50,200 bases of DNA from an uncultured Clostridia bacterium. Lineage in GTDB: Bacteria > Bacillota > Clostridia > Christensenellales > CAG-314. The notes beneath the pieces are model-generated. The model was not told where the DNA came from, made no database searches, and saw only the letters and a list, made by a program, of their open reading frames with translations. Positions within the stretch are counted from its first letter, which is position 1. Every line of letters begins with the position of its first letter. The stretch spans positions 1-50,200 of the forward strand of contig CANQJK010000004.1 in the NCBI GenBank assembly GCA_947624235.1, read 5' to 3'. Shown one piece after another: positions 34,852 through 43,417 of this stretch. Made by a program: the position numbers and the translations under genes.

Positions 34852-36213
34852 ATGAAAATCATCATTGCAGGTTGCGGAAAGGCAGGCAAGGCTATCATCG
34901 ACAGCATGACGGAGGACAACCACGACATCACGGCGATAGATACCAACCCCGATGTGATCGAAAACATATCCAACACTTACGACGTAATGGCGGTGTGCGG
35001 AAGCGCCACCTCGCGCGAAATGTTGCTATCGGCTCGCGTCGGCAAGGCAGATTTGTTTATTGCCGTCACACAATCGGACGAAGTCAATATGCTCAGCTGT
35101 TTTTTGGCAAGGCGTATGGGCGCCAAACACACCGTTGCCCGTATTCGCGAGACGGACTACAACGAGGATGGTTTGAACTTCCTGATCAAGGAGTTGGACC
35201 TGTCCATGTCCCTCAACCCCGAACGGCTCACTGCGGAAACGTTGTTTGACTGGCTAAAACTGCCATCTGCGGTAAGCGTGGACAACTTTGCAGGCAAAAA
35301 ACTTCAAATGTTGGAGCTTATTGTGCGATCCACATCCTCTCTCAACGGCGTGAGCATAATGGACCTGCGCAAAAAATGTCCCATCGAATTTGTTGTATGC
35401 GCAGTGCAACGCAACGAAGAGGTGCACATACCCACAGGTACGTTTGTGCTCGAATCGGGAGACAGAGTGGCGTTTATGGTAAAGCGTGCCGAAACGCACA
35501 AGTTTCTCAAACGTTTGGGAGTGGTGCAAAAGCAGGGACGCGACGTCATTTTGCTGGGGGGAAGCACTACGGCGTACTATCTTGCTCGAATACTTGTCAA
35601 CAACGGCTTTTACGTCAAGATCATTGAGCGTAACGAGGAACGTTGCGCCGAATTGGCGGAGATATTGCCGGGTGGCGTGGCGTTGATACACGGCGACGGC
35701 ATGAACCACGATCTGTTGTGGGAAGAAGGCATCAAGGGCACGGACGCCTTGGTCGCATTGACGGGTTCGGACGAAGAAAACATCCTCATTTCCTTCTATG
35801 CGTCCAGCCAGCAAGTGCCCAAAGTAATTGCCAAGGTCAATCAGCCCGAAATTGCCGATCTTGCGGAAAAACTCGGATTGGACAGCATAGTGTCCCCGCG
35901 CAAGTTGGTTGCGGACGCATTGACGCGTTATGCGCGTGCGCTCAACACAAAGCAGAGCAGTAAGGTAGAAACAATGTACAGCCTTATGGACGACCGCGCC
36001 GAAGCATTGGAATTCAAAGTGCTTGCCGATTGCAAACTCAACGGCATTGCCCTAAAAGATTTGAGTCTCAAACCCAACATCATCATTGCAGGTATCATTC
36101 GCGGAAAGGAAACGATCATTCCTTCCGGCGATGACAAAATACAACAGGACGATAGTGTAATAGTTGTTGCCACCGATTCGAGGCTTTACGACTTATCCGA
36201 AGTGCTGAGGTAA
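34852..36213 (+). CDS. trkA: Trk potassium uptake system NAD-binding regulator TrkA
   Basis: A 453-residue peripheral membrane protein with the two-fold RCK layout of TrkA. The first Rossmann/NAD domain (1-120) has IIIAGCGKAGKAI and acidic D-x-N at the end of strand 2, followed by a TrkA_C domain (about 140-220). The second Rossmann domain (about 230-345) has ILLGGSTTAYYLA, where the Gly motif is degenerate, followed by a second TrkA_C (about 370-453). TrkA binds nucleotides and gates the TrkH channel for K+ uptake. It is followed one nt later by trkH, forming a two-gene operon. NAD binding is likely restricted to the first half, as in known full-length TrkA proteins. Confidence 0.95.
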   Translation: MKIIIAGCGKAGKAIIDSMTEDNHDITAIDTNPDVIENISNTYDVMAVCGSATSREMLLSARVGKADLFIAVTQSDEVNMLSCFLARRMGAKHTVARIRETDYNEDGLNFLIKELDLSMSLNPERLTAETLFDWLKLPSAVSVDNFAGKKLQMLELIVRSTSSLNGVSIMDLRKKCPIEFVVCAVQRNEEVHIPTGTFVLESGDRVAFMVKRAETHKFLKRLGVVQKQGRDVILLGGSTTAYYLARILVNNGFYVKIIERNEERCAELAEILPGGVALIHGDGMNHDLLWEEGIKGTDALVALTGSDEENILISFYASSQQVPKVIAKVNQPEIADLAEKLGLDSIVSPRKLVADALTRYARALNTKQSSKVETMYSLMDDRAEALEFKVLADCKLNGIALKDLSLKPNIIIAGIIRGKETIIPSGDDKIQQDDSVIVVATDSRLYDLSEVLR

Positions 36214-36214
36214 C

Positions 36215-37702
36215 ATGAACTACAAAGTAATTTTCAACACAATAGGCAAAATTGCGCTTATTCTTGCCGTTTTGCTTGTTATACCCACCGTGTTGTCGGC
36301 AAGTCTTTTGGAAAACAGCTGGTGGGCGCTTCTTGCAACGGCGGGCATTTCCCTTGTGATAGGCTTGGTGCTCACGTTTGCCATTCGTCCGCGCAACAAG
36401 GCGATTTTTTCAAAAGAGGGGCTGATAATAGTTGCGCTCAGTTGGATATATGTTTCGGCGATAGGCGCTCTTCCATTTGTTTTGAGCAGAGCTATTCCCA
36501 ACTACATAGACGCTTTTTTCGAGACATGTAGCGGTTTTTCCACCACAGGCGCCACAATTTTGACGGGTACGCAAATTGAAAGCATGGACAGGGGCTTGCT
36601 GTTTTGGCGAAGCTTTACGCATTGGATCGGCGGTATGGGCGTGATAGTTTTCCTCATGGCGTTCGAGTCGGGTTCTGCCAACAGAGGCATGCACATTTTG
36701 CGTGCGGAAATGCCCGGTCCCACCGTAGACAAAATAGTTCCGCGCGCCCGCAGTACTGCGCGCATACTGTATCTGCTGTACATCGGGTTTACCGTCGTGC
36801 AGATAATCGCGCTTCTGATTGCGGGCATGCCCGTTTTCGACAGTTTTGTGCATGCGTTCGGCACGGCAGGTACGGGCGGTTTCGGTATCAAAGCGGATAG
36901 CATAGCGGGTTACAATCCCGCTTGCCAATGGATAATTGCCGTGTTTATGGTGCTGTTCGGCATCAACTTCAACTTGTACTATCTTTTGATAATGCGCAAG
37001 TTCCGTTCGGCATTCAAATCGCAGGAGTTGTGGATATTCCTCGGCATCATCGTCGTTGCGTCCACGGCTGTTTCCATCGACCTTGCCCTTGCCGATCTGC
37101 CCTTTGCGCAGGGCGCGAGCGAAGCAGTCCGACACGGATTTTTTCAGGTCGCGTCTTTTATCAGCACCACGGGGTACAGTTCCATTCCCACATCCGTCGC
37201 ACACCCTGCCAATATCAACAGCTTTCCGCTGTTATCCAAGGCATTGCTGTTTTTGCTTATGTTTATCGGCGGATGCGCAGGCTCCACGGGCGGAGGACTC
37301 AAAGTCAGCAGAGTCGCCATTCTCGGCTGTTCCGTTCGAAAAGAACTGCGCAAGGTTTTGCACCCGCGCAGTGCAAGCGCAGTCAAGTTCGAGGGCAAGA
37401 TACTCACAGAAGAAAATATGCAGGGCGTAACGCGCTACTTTGCGCTGTATATGCTTATCACGGCATGCACCATCTTGATTTTGTGTCTGGACGGGGGCGA
37501 AGGTCTCACTTTGGAAAGCAACATCACGGCGTCCGTCTCCTGCCTCAACAACATAGGACCTGCTTACGGCGTGGTTGCGGACGGATACTACATGTATAAT
37601 TGGTTGTCCAAGATAGTGTTGTCCTTTGCGATGTTGATAGGCAGGTTGGAACTTTATCCGATATTGCTCACCTTTGCCCCGAGCACTTGGATAAAACGCT
37701 GA
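36215..37702 (+). CDS. trkH: Trk/Ktr potassium transporter membrane subunit TrkH
   Basis: A 495-residue membrane protein with the four M1-P-M2 repeats of the Trk/Ktr/HKT superfamily. Selectivity-filter stretches are recognisable: TCSGFSTTGATIL (about residue 106-118), GTAGTGGFGIKADS (about 216-229), STTGYSSI (about 322-329) and CLNNIGPAYG (about 443-452). It also has the membrane-cytosol element IGGCAGSTGGGLK. It is the pore subunit for K+ (Na+- or H+-coupled) uptake, gated by the TrkA encoded just upstream. The palindromic element copy C follows and probably ends the transcript. Confidence 0.95.
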   Translation: MNYKVIFNTIGKIALILAVLLVIPTVLSASLLENSWWALLATAGISLVIGLVLTFAIRPRNKAIFSKEGLIIVALSWIYVSAIGALPFVLSRAIPNYIDAFFETCSGFSTTGATILTGTQIESMDRGLLFWRSFTHWIGGMGVIVFLMAFESGSANRGMHILRAEMPGPTVDKIVPRARSTARILYLLYIGFTVVQIIALLIAGMPVFDSFVHAFGTAGTGGFGIKADSIAGYNPACQWIIAVFMVLFGINFNLYYLLIMRKFRSAFKSQELWIFLGIIVVASTAVSIDLALADLPFAQGASEAVRHGFFQVASFISTTGYSSIPTSVAHPANINSFPLLSKALLFLLMFIGGCAGSTGGGLKVSRVAILGCSVRKELRKVLHPRSASAVKFEGKILTEENMQGVTRYFALYMLITACTILILCLDGGEGLTLESNITASVSCLNNIGPAYGVVADGYYMYNWLSKIVLSFAMLIGRLELYPILLTFAPSTWIKR

Positions 37703-37724
37703 ACGTAGCAACTTTTTCGGATCG

Positions 37725-37832
37725 TCGCTCGGCGCATAAACGATCAAAAATGAATAATTGTCCAAAACGACTTGAAAACCGTGCGTTTCAAGCCGTTTTT
37801 TTGATGTCGTTTTCCATAAAAACGTTTACGTT
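37725..37832 (-). repeat. Palindromic intergenic element, copy C (inverted)
   Basis: The core hairpin is ACGACTTGAAA (37767-37777) with TTTCAAGCCGT (37786-37796), followed by TTTTTT. The left flank GCATAAACGATC...AATGAATAATT is the reverse complement of the right flank of copy A, and the right flank (TTTGATGTC) matches the reverse of its left flank. So this is the same element in opposite orientation, placed between trkH and the peptidase lipoprotein. Confidence 0.8.
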
Positions 37833-37934
37833 ACAACCCCTCGGTATCGTTTTGTGTAAATTATCGTTAGCGACAACACGTCTTGTCGCAAACAAGATCG
37901 CCGTATCTTCGTTGGCAGAAATTTTATTTGTTTA

Positions 37935-37963
37935 TTGACTTTTCTTTGCAAAAATACTAAAAT
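37935..37963 (+). promoter_or_regulatory. Promoter of first metallopeptidase lipoprotein
   Basis: TTGACT (37935-37940), 17 nt, then TAAAAT (37958-37963). The same TTGAC/17/TAC-TAAAAT layout precedes the paralogous gene at 43418, which suggests both are expressed together. Confidence 0.65.
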
Positions 37964-37991
37964 GATTTACACAAACATTTAGGGGTGAAAT

Positions 37992-40853
37992 ATGAAAAAG
38001 TTTACATCCTTGTCGGTTGCGCTGATCATCGCTTTGATGTGCGTACTGACGGTTGCATGCAACGCGACGGTCACCGTGTCGTTGCACAATTATGACGGAT
38101 CCAACACCGTCAAACAAGTGTACGATCCCAACGAACCGCTACCCACGCCCGTGCGCGACGGTTACACATTCGAGGGTTGGTACACGGATACTCTCACCAC
38201 GCAACCCTTTGTCGAGGGGCAAAGCAGAAGCGAAGATTTCCATTTGTATGCCAAGTGGACCAAGTCGGCAGACTCCTCGCCCAAAAAGTTTACCGTCACT
38301 TTGGTGTATAACGACGGCGTAACGGACAACAAAACCGTGCAGGCGGAGGAGGGAAAACCCGTTGTTTTGGCGGAGCCGAAACGTTCCGACTACCGTTTTG
38401 ACGGTTGGTGGACGGCTCAATCGGGAGGAGAGCAGTGGACTGTGCAACCCGTCACGGAGGATATCACTCTTTACGCCCGTTGGACGTTTGTGGGCGATCC
38501 GTCCGTTGTTTTGCCCGAAACGTTGACGGTTACGCCGAGAACGGTCAGCCTTGAAGTCGGCGAAACACAGCGACTTTCGGTATCGGTCGGTCCCGATAAT
38601 GCTTCCGACAAAAGCGTCAATTTCGCTTCATCCAACGGCAACGTCGTGACGGTGTCCAACGATGGCTTGATCTCTGCTGTTAGTATCGGAAGCGCAACAG
38701 TCACTGTCAGTTGCGGTGCAAAGCCTTCCGTCAGCGCTTCGGTGCAAGTAACCGTTACGCAAACGCAGGCTTCGTCCTCCTTCGGCACGCGTGAAAAGCC
38801 TCTCACCGTCGCACAGGCAATTGCTTTGGGCAAAAGTCTTGCCAGTAACGCCTGGACGGAAGAAAGGGTGTATGTGCGTGGCGTCGTGGTAGGCGGAAGA
38901 GATAACGCCTCCTCTCCCACGCAGGGCACCGAGGGCGATTGGCAATTTTGCATAGCCGACAGCGCAAGCGCTTCACAAAAACTTTTGGTGTATTTTGCCG
39001 AGTTGCCCTCTACGCTTTCGTCAACGCTTTCCAACGGAGACACGGTGGTGGTGTGCGGATATATGCAAAACTACAAGGGCACAACCATCGAGATTTTCCA
39101 CAAAAACAACGTTGAGGCGCAAATAGTAGAATGGACCGCCGGTAGTGGCAGTCAGGGCGGAGGATCTACCGTTCACACCAAGCACGATTTCGGCAACAGC
39201 TACTTTGCTTACGTCAAGTGTTCGTACGAGGGGTGCCAAGTTTACGGGCGCAATGAGGGCAAACGCAATTGCGACGACATGTTTGATTACAGCGCGACAA
39301 AGCAAGCGGAGATAGACCGCCACTACAACGATTGCACGAGCAAACTCAACGGATCGACGGACGAATTTGTAAAAGCCTTGGCAATTTTCGAGGACGATGT
39401 GGAGTATCTGGACGGTCAATACAGTTGGGCAAGCGTTTATTACAGCACGGACGAGTATTTCGATTTCAAAAATGTAGACAGCGCGTACGACGTCGCGTTT
39501 ACCAACTTGTGCAAGCTCATAGTAGACGCGGACAAAAAGTTCAATGACTTTTGGGACTTGTACCCCGAGGAAAGGGACGATGTTTTGCCCATGGCTCAGA
39601 TGTATGCCAACGGTTCATCGAGCAACGTGGACGGCATTTTGGACAGTTACTACGAAGAAATGCAACAAGACTATCCCGACGCAGACAGGTTGGACGAATT
39701 GTACGGTCAACTTGTACAAGCCTACAACAAGCAAGCGCAAAGCTACAACTACGACAACTACATGCTTTACGCCTACGATCAGATATACAATCGCGAGTAC
39801 GGTTTGACGCAAATTCAGCAAATGCGCAATTTCATCAAGCAGTACATTGTCGATGCGTATATAGATGTTTCTTGGGCGCTTGCCGATTTGTACGGGTATT
39901 CCGACTATATCGAGTTTTCAACGGACGCCAACGAGTATTTTTACTACGGGTTGATGTACGAATCGATATTTGAAAACAGCAGTTACGACTACTTTGAACA
40001 GATGACGATGCCGTCTGTCAACTACATTGCGCGCTACTTCGAGTGGTTGGATGAAGCAACGGTGGGAGTAAAACCCATAACCTTTGCGGAAGCCGTTAAC
40101 GAGATGTTTCAAAAGGGCACCTATTTTCGCGGAGACGAGCAAGGCGCCTACACCTTGTGGGTGCCAAAGGACGAAATGGCGGTTTGCTATTTTCAGCAAG
40201 GCGACGATGAGTTCTACGGTTACGACGATCCGTTCACCTTTGTGCACGAGTTCGGTCACTACTACGAAAATATCCACAACGGCGGGCTTGCATTGAGCTA
40301 CGACCACGACGAAACGCAGTTGCAAGGTGACGAGATGTTGTTCCTTGCCTGGCTCCAAACCAACAAGGCGTCCAATATCACCGACGGAATGACGGCGGTG
40401 GAGTTGGAAAAACTTTCCTACATGTTGCAAACGGTCATTGTATCCGCCGCGGTGGACGAATTGGAGTGGTCTGCCTATACGGGCGAAACAACAAGCAATT
40501 TTGGCGATAAGTATGCGCAAATTTTGGCAGATTACCTCGGCGAGGACGAGGCGGAGTACGAAAACCCCGACTACTGGTACGAAGTGGTTTTTGACAACGC
40601 AGGCTACTATGTATCCTATGCCGTCAGCGCTCTGCCCGCATTGGAAATTTATGCCATTTCGCAAAAAGAAGGACTAAACAGCGCGCGCTCGGCTTATCTC
40701 AAACTGTTTACCTATTGCGAGGACAACTCTCGCATGACAAATTACACCTACACAGGTGCAAACGGCGTGTTGGACTTTGCAGGACTGGGCAACCCGTTCG
40801 AAACGAGCATCTACACCGATATCAAATCTTGTATTGACGACATGGGGTTGTAA
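37992..40853 (+). CDS. Surface lipoprotein metallopeptidase (HEFGH, M3/gluzincin-like) with InlB, Big_2 and OB-like modules
   Basis: A 953-residue lipoprotein with signal peptide ending LTVAC (Cys23). Order of parts: two InlB-type repeats (GWYTDTLT about 58-65; GWWTAQSG), a Big_2 domain (about 175-262; LEVGETQRLSVSV), and an OB-fold-like module (about 265-385; VYVRGVVVGG...VVVCGYMQNYKG). Then comes a helical catalytic region (about 395-953) with zinc motif HEFGH (752-756) and a downstream Glu in DETQLQGDEM (about 769-778) as probable third ligand. The arrangement resembles M3 oligopeptidases. Two conserved Cys pairs (KCSYEGCQ) lie at the start of the catalytic region. The likely role is peptide or protein cleavage at the cell surface; the InlB repeats may bind wall or host ligands. 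Confidence 0.85.
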   Translation: MKKFTSLSVALIIALMCVLTVACNATVTVSLHNYDGSNTVKQVYDPNEPLPTPVRDGYTFEGWYTDTLTTQPFVEGQSRSEDFHLYAKWTKSADSSPKKFTVTLVYNDGVTDNKTVQAEEGKPVVLAEPKRSDYRFDGWWTAQSGGEQWTVQPVTEDITLYARWTFVGDPSVVLPETLTVTPRTVSLEVGETQRLSVSVGPDNASDKSVNFASSNGNVVTVSNDGLISAVSIGSATVTVSCGAKPSVSASVQVTVTQTQASSSFGTREKPLTVAQAIALGKSLASNAWTEERVYVRGVVVGGRDNASSPTQGTEGDWQFCIADSASASQKLLVYFAELPSTLSSTLSNGDTVVVCGYMQNYKGTTIEIFHKNNVEAQIVEWTAGSGSQGGGSTVHTKHDFGNSYFAYVKCSYEGCQVYGRNEGKRNCDDMFDYSATKQAEIDRHYNDCTSKLNGSTDEFVKALAIFEDDVEYLDGQYSWASVYYSTDEYFDFKNVDSAYDVAFTNLCKLIVDADKKFNDFWDLYPEERDDVLPMAQMYANGSSSNVDGILDSYYEEMQQDYPDADRLDELYGQLVQAYNKQAQSYNYDNYMLYAYDQIYNREYGLTQIQQMRNFIKQYIVDAYIDVSWALADLYGYSDYIEFSTDANEYFYYGLMYESIFENSSYDYFEQMTMPSVNYIARYFEWLDEATVGVKPITFAEAVNEMFQKGTYFRGDEQGAYTLWVPKDEMAVCYFQQGDDEFYGYDDPFTFVHEFGHYYENIHNGGLALSYDHDETQLQGDEMLFLAWLQTNKASNITDGMTAVELEKLSYMLQTVIVSAAVDELEWSAYTGETTSNFGDKYAQILADYLGEDEAEYENPDYWYEVVFDNAGYYVSYAVSALPALEIYAISQKEGLNSARSAYLKLFTYCEDNSRMTNYTYTGANGVLDFAGLGNPFETSIYTDIKSCIDDMGL

Positions 40854-40909
40854 TTTACGACAAAATGCCCTGCAATTGTGGCGCGATGAACAACAGTTAA
40901 ACAACTTGA

Positions 40910-40944
40910 AACAAGCGGTTCGGCATTCAGCCGAACCGCTTGTT
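40910..40944 (+). terminator. Perfect 15-bp hairpin after first metallopeptidase
   Basis: AACAAGCGGTTCGGC (40910-40924) and its exact complement (40930-40944) flank a 5-nt loop. No T run follows, so it is either a factor-dependent or imperfect terminator, a processing site or a mobile-element end. The remaining stretch up to 41080 shows no gene. Confidence 0.55.
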
Positions 40945-41080
40945 CCATACCCCCGCCTTGCAGTCACACCAAAGTGAGCGGTAAAAGCGCAAAGTGCGCG
41001 CAAACACTTTTCCGTTTTGCAAGGGGCAAACGCTCAAAAAATGGCAAACAAAATATTTTGCCGAAAGGTGCAAATACCCT

Positions 41081-41109
41081 TTGAAAGTTGTAGTGAAATA
41101 TGCTATAAT
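41081..41109 (+). promoter_or_regulatory. Consensus promoter in front of the decayed island
   Basis: TTGAAA (41081-41086), 17 nt, then TATAAT (41104-41109). It now drives a truncated specificity-subunit remnant, and perhaps the 53-aa gene downstream. Confidence 0.6.
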
Positions 41110-41116
41110 TAATAAT

Positions 41117-41482
41117 GAAATAAAATATCGTGTAACGCATCCTAAGGGGAGAGTTAATCCGCTCAATGTTATTTCGTTTGGCGCAGAAAATGCTACATTC
41201 TTTTATCAGAAGGAAGAGTGGATTTCGGGACGTGATATAAATTTTATAGACGAACGGGAAATTGACGAATATGCGTGTTTGTTTATGGTGACTTGTTTAC
41301 GGCAAATCGCCACTAAATATACATATAACTATGGTTTGTTTCCGAAGTTACTCAAAAAAGAAAAAATCAAATTACCGATAGACAAGGAAGGAAACCTCGA
41401 TTTCATGCAGATGTCCAATCGGATGAAAGCGTCGGAAGTTTTATCGCGTCAGAAGATATGTGTATGCTCGGAGTTAATATAA
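41117..41482 (+). pseudogene. Remnant of restriction-modification specificity subunit (HsdS-like C-terminus)
   Basis: The frame encodes the tail of a type I/IIG specificity domain: VISFGAENATFFYQKEEW, then ISGRDINFIDEREI, then TYNYGLFPKLLKKEKIKLPI and DKEGNLDFMQM. In intact proteins this block closes a target recognition domain of several hundred residues. Here no start codon with a ribosome binding site exists, the N-terminal recognition domain is missing, and the last 20 residues look out of frame. Codon use and base composition are more AT-rich than in the flanking genes. No methyltransferase or nuclease gene is left in the window, so it is a dead fragment of an acquired system. Confidence 0.65.
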
Positions 41483-41521
41483 TTTGTTATATTGTAAAAG
41501 GAATAAAAAGGAGATAGTCTC

Positions 41522-41683
41522 ATGACGGAAGAACAAATTAAATTTTGGTGCAAATGGATTGTTGAGAACGGCGACCGCCCATTATCTCCAATCCAAAAGG
41601 AACTTATCAAACAGGCGATAGATGCTTCCCAAAATCCATTTGAAATGATTGTTGCGATTTTGGCATTATTGCCGAAATACTGA
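41522..41683 (+). CDS. Small protein of 53 residues, unknown function
   Basis: A short complete frame beginning MTEEQIKFWCKWIVENGDRP and ending ILALLPKY. The ATG at 41522 is preceded by a strong AAAAGGAGATAG site, which argues that it is real. The product is helical and amphipathic, with no membrane segment or metal motif. I do not recognise a family. It lies between the restriction remnant and the abortive-infection gene, so a defence-related accessory role or a mobile-element origin is possible but unsupported. Confidence 0.6.
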   Translation: MTEEQIKFWCKWIVENGDRPLSPIQKELIKQAIDASQNPFEMIVAILALLPKY

Positions 41684-41856
41684 TATGGAACGTTGACAGT
41701 CACCACTCATTTGCGCATGGTCCATATCAACGCCGAAGATTTTTTTTCGCGCTCCAAATGCGAAACTTATTGTCAAAAAAAGTGGTTATAAAAACAGTTT
41801 GTTCTCTAATGAAATCGCTTTGATAAAATCTACGATAAAACCTATGGAGTAACAAC

Positions 41857-42807
41857 ATGGATGTGAAAAAAATAAATAAAGAAATTGACGCATTAGAACA
41901 GCAAGTTCAAAATAGAACAAACTCCTATATGATGGATATTGAATATACAACGATTATTGATTCTCAGTTAAATGGATACGCAAAGGTAATCCTTTCATAT
42001 TGTGAAATGAATAATCTAATTGCATATTCCAATGTTCTGCGCGAATCAATCCCTATTGATAGAAATGCTATAGAATTTTTTTGTATTTGGGATGGGATTA
42101 AAACAGATATCTTAGAATATTCTGAATCATTAAAAGGAGGGAACCGACAGCGAATAATATCATCTATTGCATATAAGCTTCAAAAAAGTATGACAAAAAA
42201 TGAAATTGATGATTATTTAGGCGGTTTTTCTGTCCCAATATCAGAATTTAATTATACAATAAACAGTAAACGCGTATATGTCCAGAACACACTGAAAGAT
42301 GTTGACGGATGTATTATAAAGGACATTGCCAAAGATTTGCAGTTGATTTCTCCTGAAGTAATAGATACAAATTTGGAAATTTTATCGGGTTCAGACTTTA
42401 TATCTGAGCAAATATCAAAGTGCAAAGTCAAAATGAACAATGGGGATTTTGATGGTGCAATAACAAATGCTCGAACTTTAGTGGAAGCTGTTTTACTTTC
42501 AATAGAGGAGCGAATTCTGGGGACTCGGCAATCGTATGACGGGAAATTGCCCAGATTGTATGTGCGAGTGTCAAAGCTGATAAATATGTATCCCGAGGAC
42601 AAAGCCACATCAAATTCTTTCAATGAAATTCTGCGAGGTTTTATATCCATTGTAAATGGATTTGCAGGATTATCGAATAATATTGCGGACAGACATGCTA
42701 CTGCTATACATCCTAAAAAACACCACGCCAAAATCGTAGTCAATAGTTCTATGATACTTTCAGAGTTCTTATTTGAAAGTTTTGAATATCAAACAAACAA
42801 AACCTAA
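41857..42807 (+). CDS. Abortive-infection-type protein with Abi_C domain
   Basis: A 316-residue soluble helical protein. The C-terminal part (about 198-312) matches the Abi_C (AbiC-like) pattern: GDFDGAITNARTLVEAVL (about 198-215), KLPRLYVRVSKLINM, ILRGFISIVNGFAGLSNNIA and a final HAKIVVNSSMILSEFLFES. The family motif 'RN-x-xxDxHG' appears here as NNIADRHA, so the usual Arg and Gly are changed. The N-terminal 190 residues are unrecognised and probably sense infection. Abi_C proteins are linked to phage resistance by growth arrest or death of infected cells. ATG 41857 has GGAG seven nt upstream. The AT-rich gene is in an island of decayed mobile genes, so recent acquisition is likely. Confidence 0.75.
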   Translation: MDVKKINKEIDALEQQVQNRTNSYMMDIEYTTIIDSQLNGYAKVILSYCEMNNLIAYSNVLRESIPIDRNAIEFFCIWDGIKTDILEYSESLKGGNRQRIISSIAYKLQKSMTKNEIDDYLGGFSVPISEFNYTINSKRVYVQNTLKDVDGCIIKDIAKDLQLISPEVIDTNLEILSGSDFISEQISKCKVKMNNGDFDGAITNARTLVEAVLLSIEERILGTRQSYDGKLPRLYVRVSKLINMYPEDKATSNSFNEILRGFISIVNGFAGLSNNIADRHATAIHPKKHHAKIVVNSSMILSEFLFESFEYQTNKT

Positions 42808-42843
42808 TCGTGTCATACTTGATACATTTAAAAGGAGAACGCT

Positions 42844-43200
42844 ATGGCAAGTAAAGAAGTAATAGTTTAAGAATAAATCTTTGATATCAGAACAAAATAC
42901 CGACGATTGTATTTGCCTGACTGACATTGCAAAGGCTAAAAGCCCGCAACATTCGGGCATTATGTTTTCGCATTGGCTCAGAAATTATTCCACGATTCAG
43001 CATCTCGGGCTGTGGGGAACGTTGAACAATCCGATTTTAATGTAATCTAATTCGGTAACATTAAAAATAATTCGGGCGATAGCTCTTTTGTTTTGACTGC
43101 GCAAGAGTAGATCGAAAAGACAAATACTATCGCATGGTAAGCAGATACAAGCGCTATGGCGACACCTCGCGCCTTTTGGGAGATAGATCCGACTAAAATT
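42844..43200 (+). pseudogene. KilA-N domain protein, degraded
   Basis: After AAAAGGAGAACGCT, the ATG at 42844 encodes MASKEVIV and then a stop. Dropping one T restores KNKSLISEQNTDDCICLTDI. The frame continues with the KilA-N core HWLRNYSTIQHLGLWGTLNNP and is again broken by a frameshift near 43040. Downstream pieces in other frames (FGNIKNNSGDSSF, IEKTNTIA, RYKRYGDTSR) match the rest of the KilA-N pattern, interrupted by stops. KilA-N proteins occur in phages and mobile elements. Several independent lesions show this copy is dead. Confidence 0.75.
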
Positions 43201-43353
43201 AATCATTACTTAATTTGTCATTGCGCCCAATAAGTCAATTTGCCAACAGCAATGCAATTTTCTTACCCCATAACCTCATTTTTATTCTAAATACATCTTA
43301 AATCAAGCCTTTTTGCGTGTCGGGTGGCGGGGCATGCAAAGGGGCTTATCTAT

Positions 43354-43382
43354 TTGACAATTTGTCGCATGCGTACTAAAAT
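43354..43382 (+). promoter_or_regulatory. Promoter of second metallopeptidase lipoprotein
   Basis: Perfect -35 TTGACA (43354-43359), 17 nt, then TAAAAT (43377-43382). The stretch 43201-43353 before it shows no gene. Confidence 0.7.
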
Positions 43383-43417
43383 TAGTGTGATCTTCTTCAA
43401 GGAGGATATTGGATGAT

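Noticed and set aside
41081-43417. Active restriction-modification system or intact prophage
   Set aside because: Only a specificity-subunit tail and a broken KilA-N gene are present; no methyltransferase, nuclease, integrase or structural gene is found.
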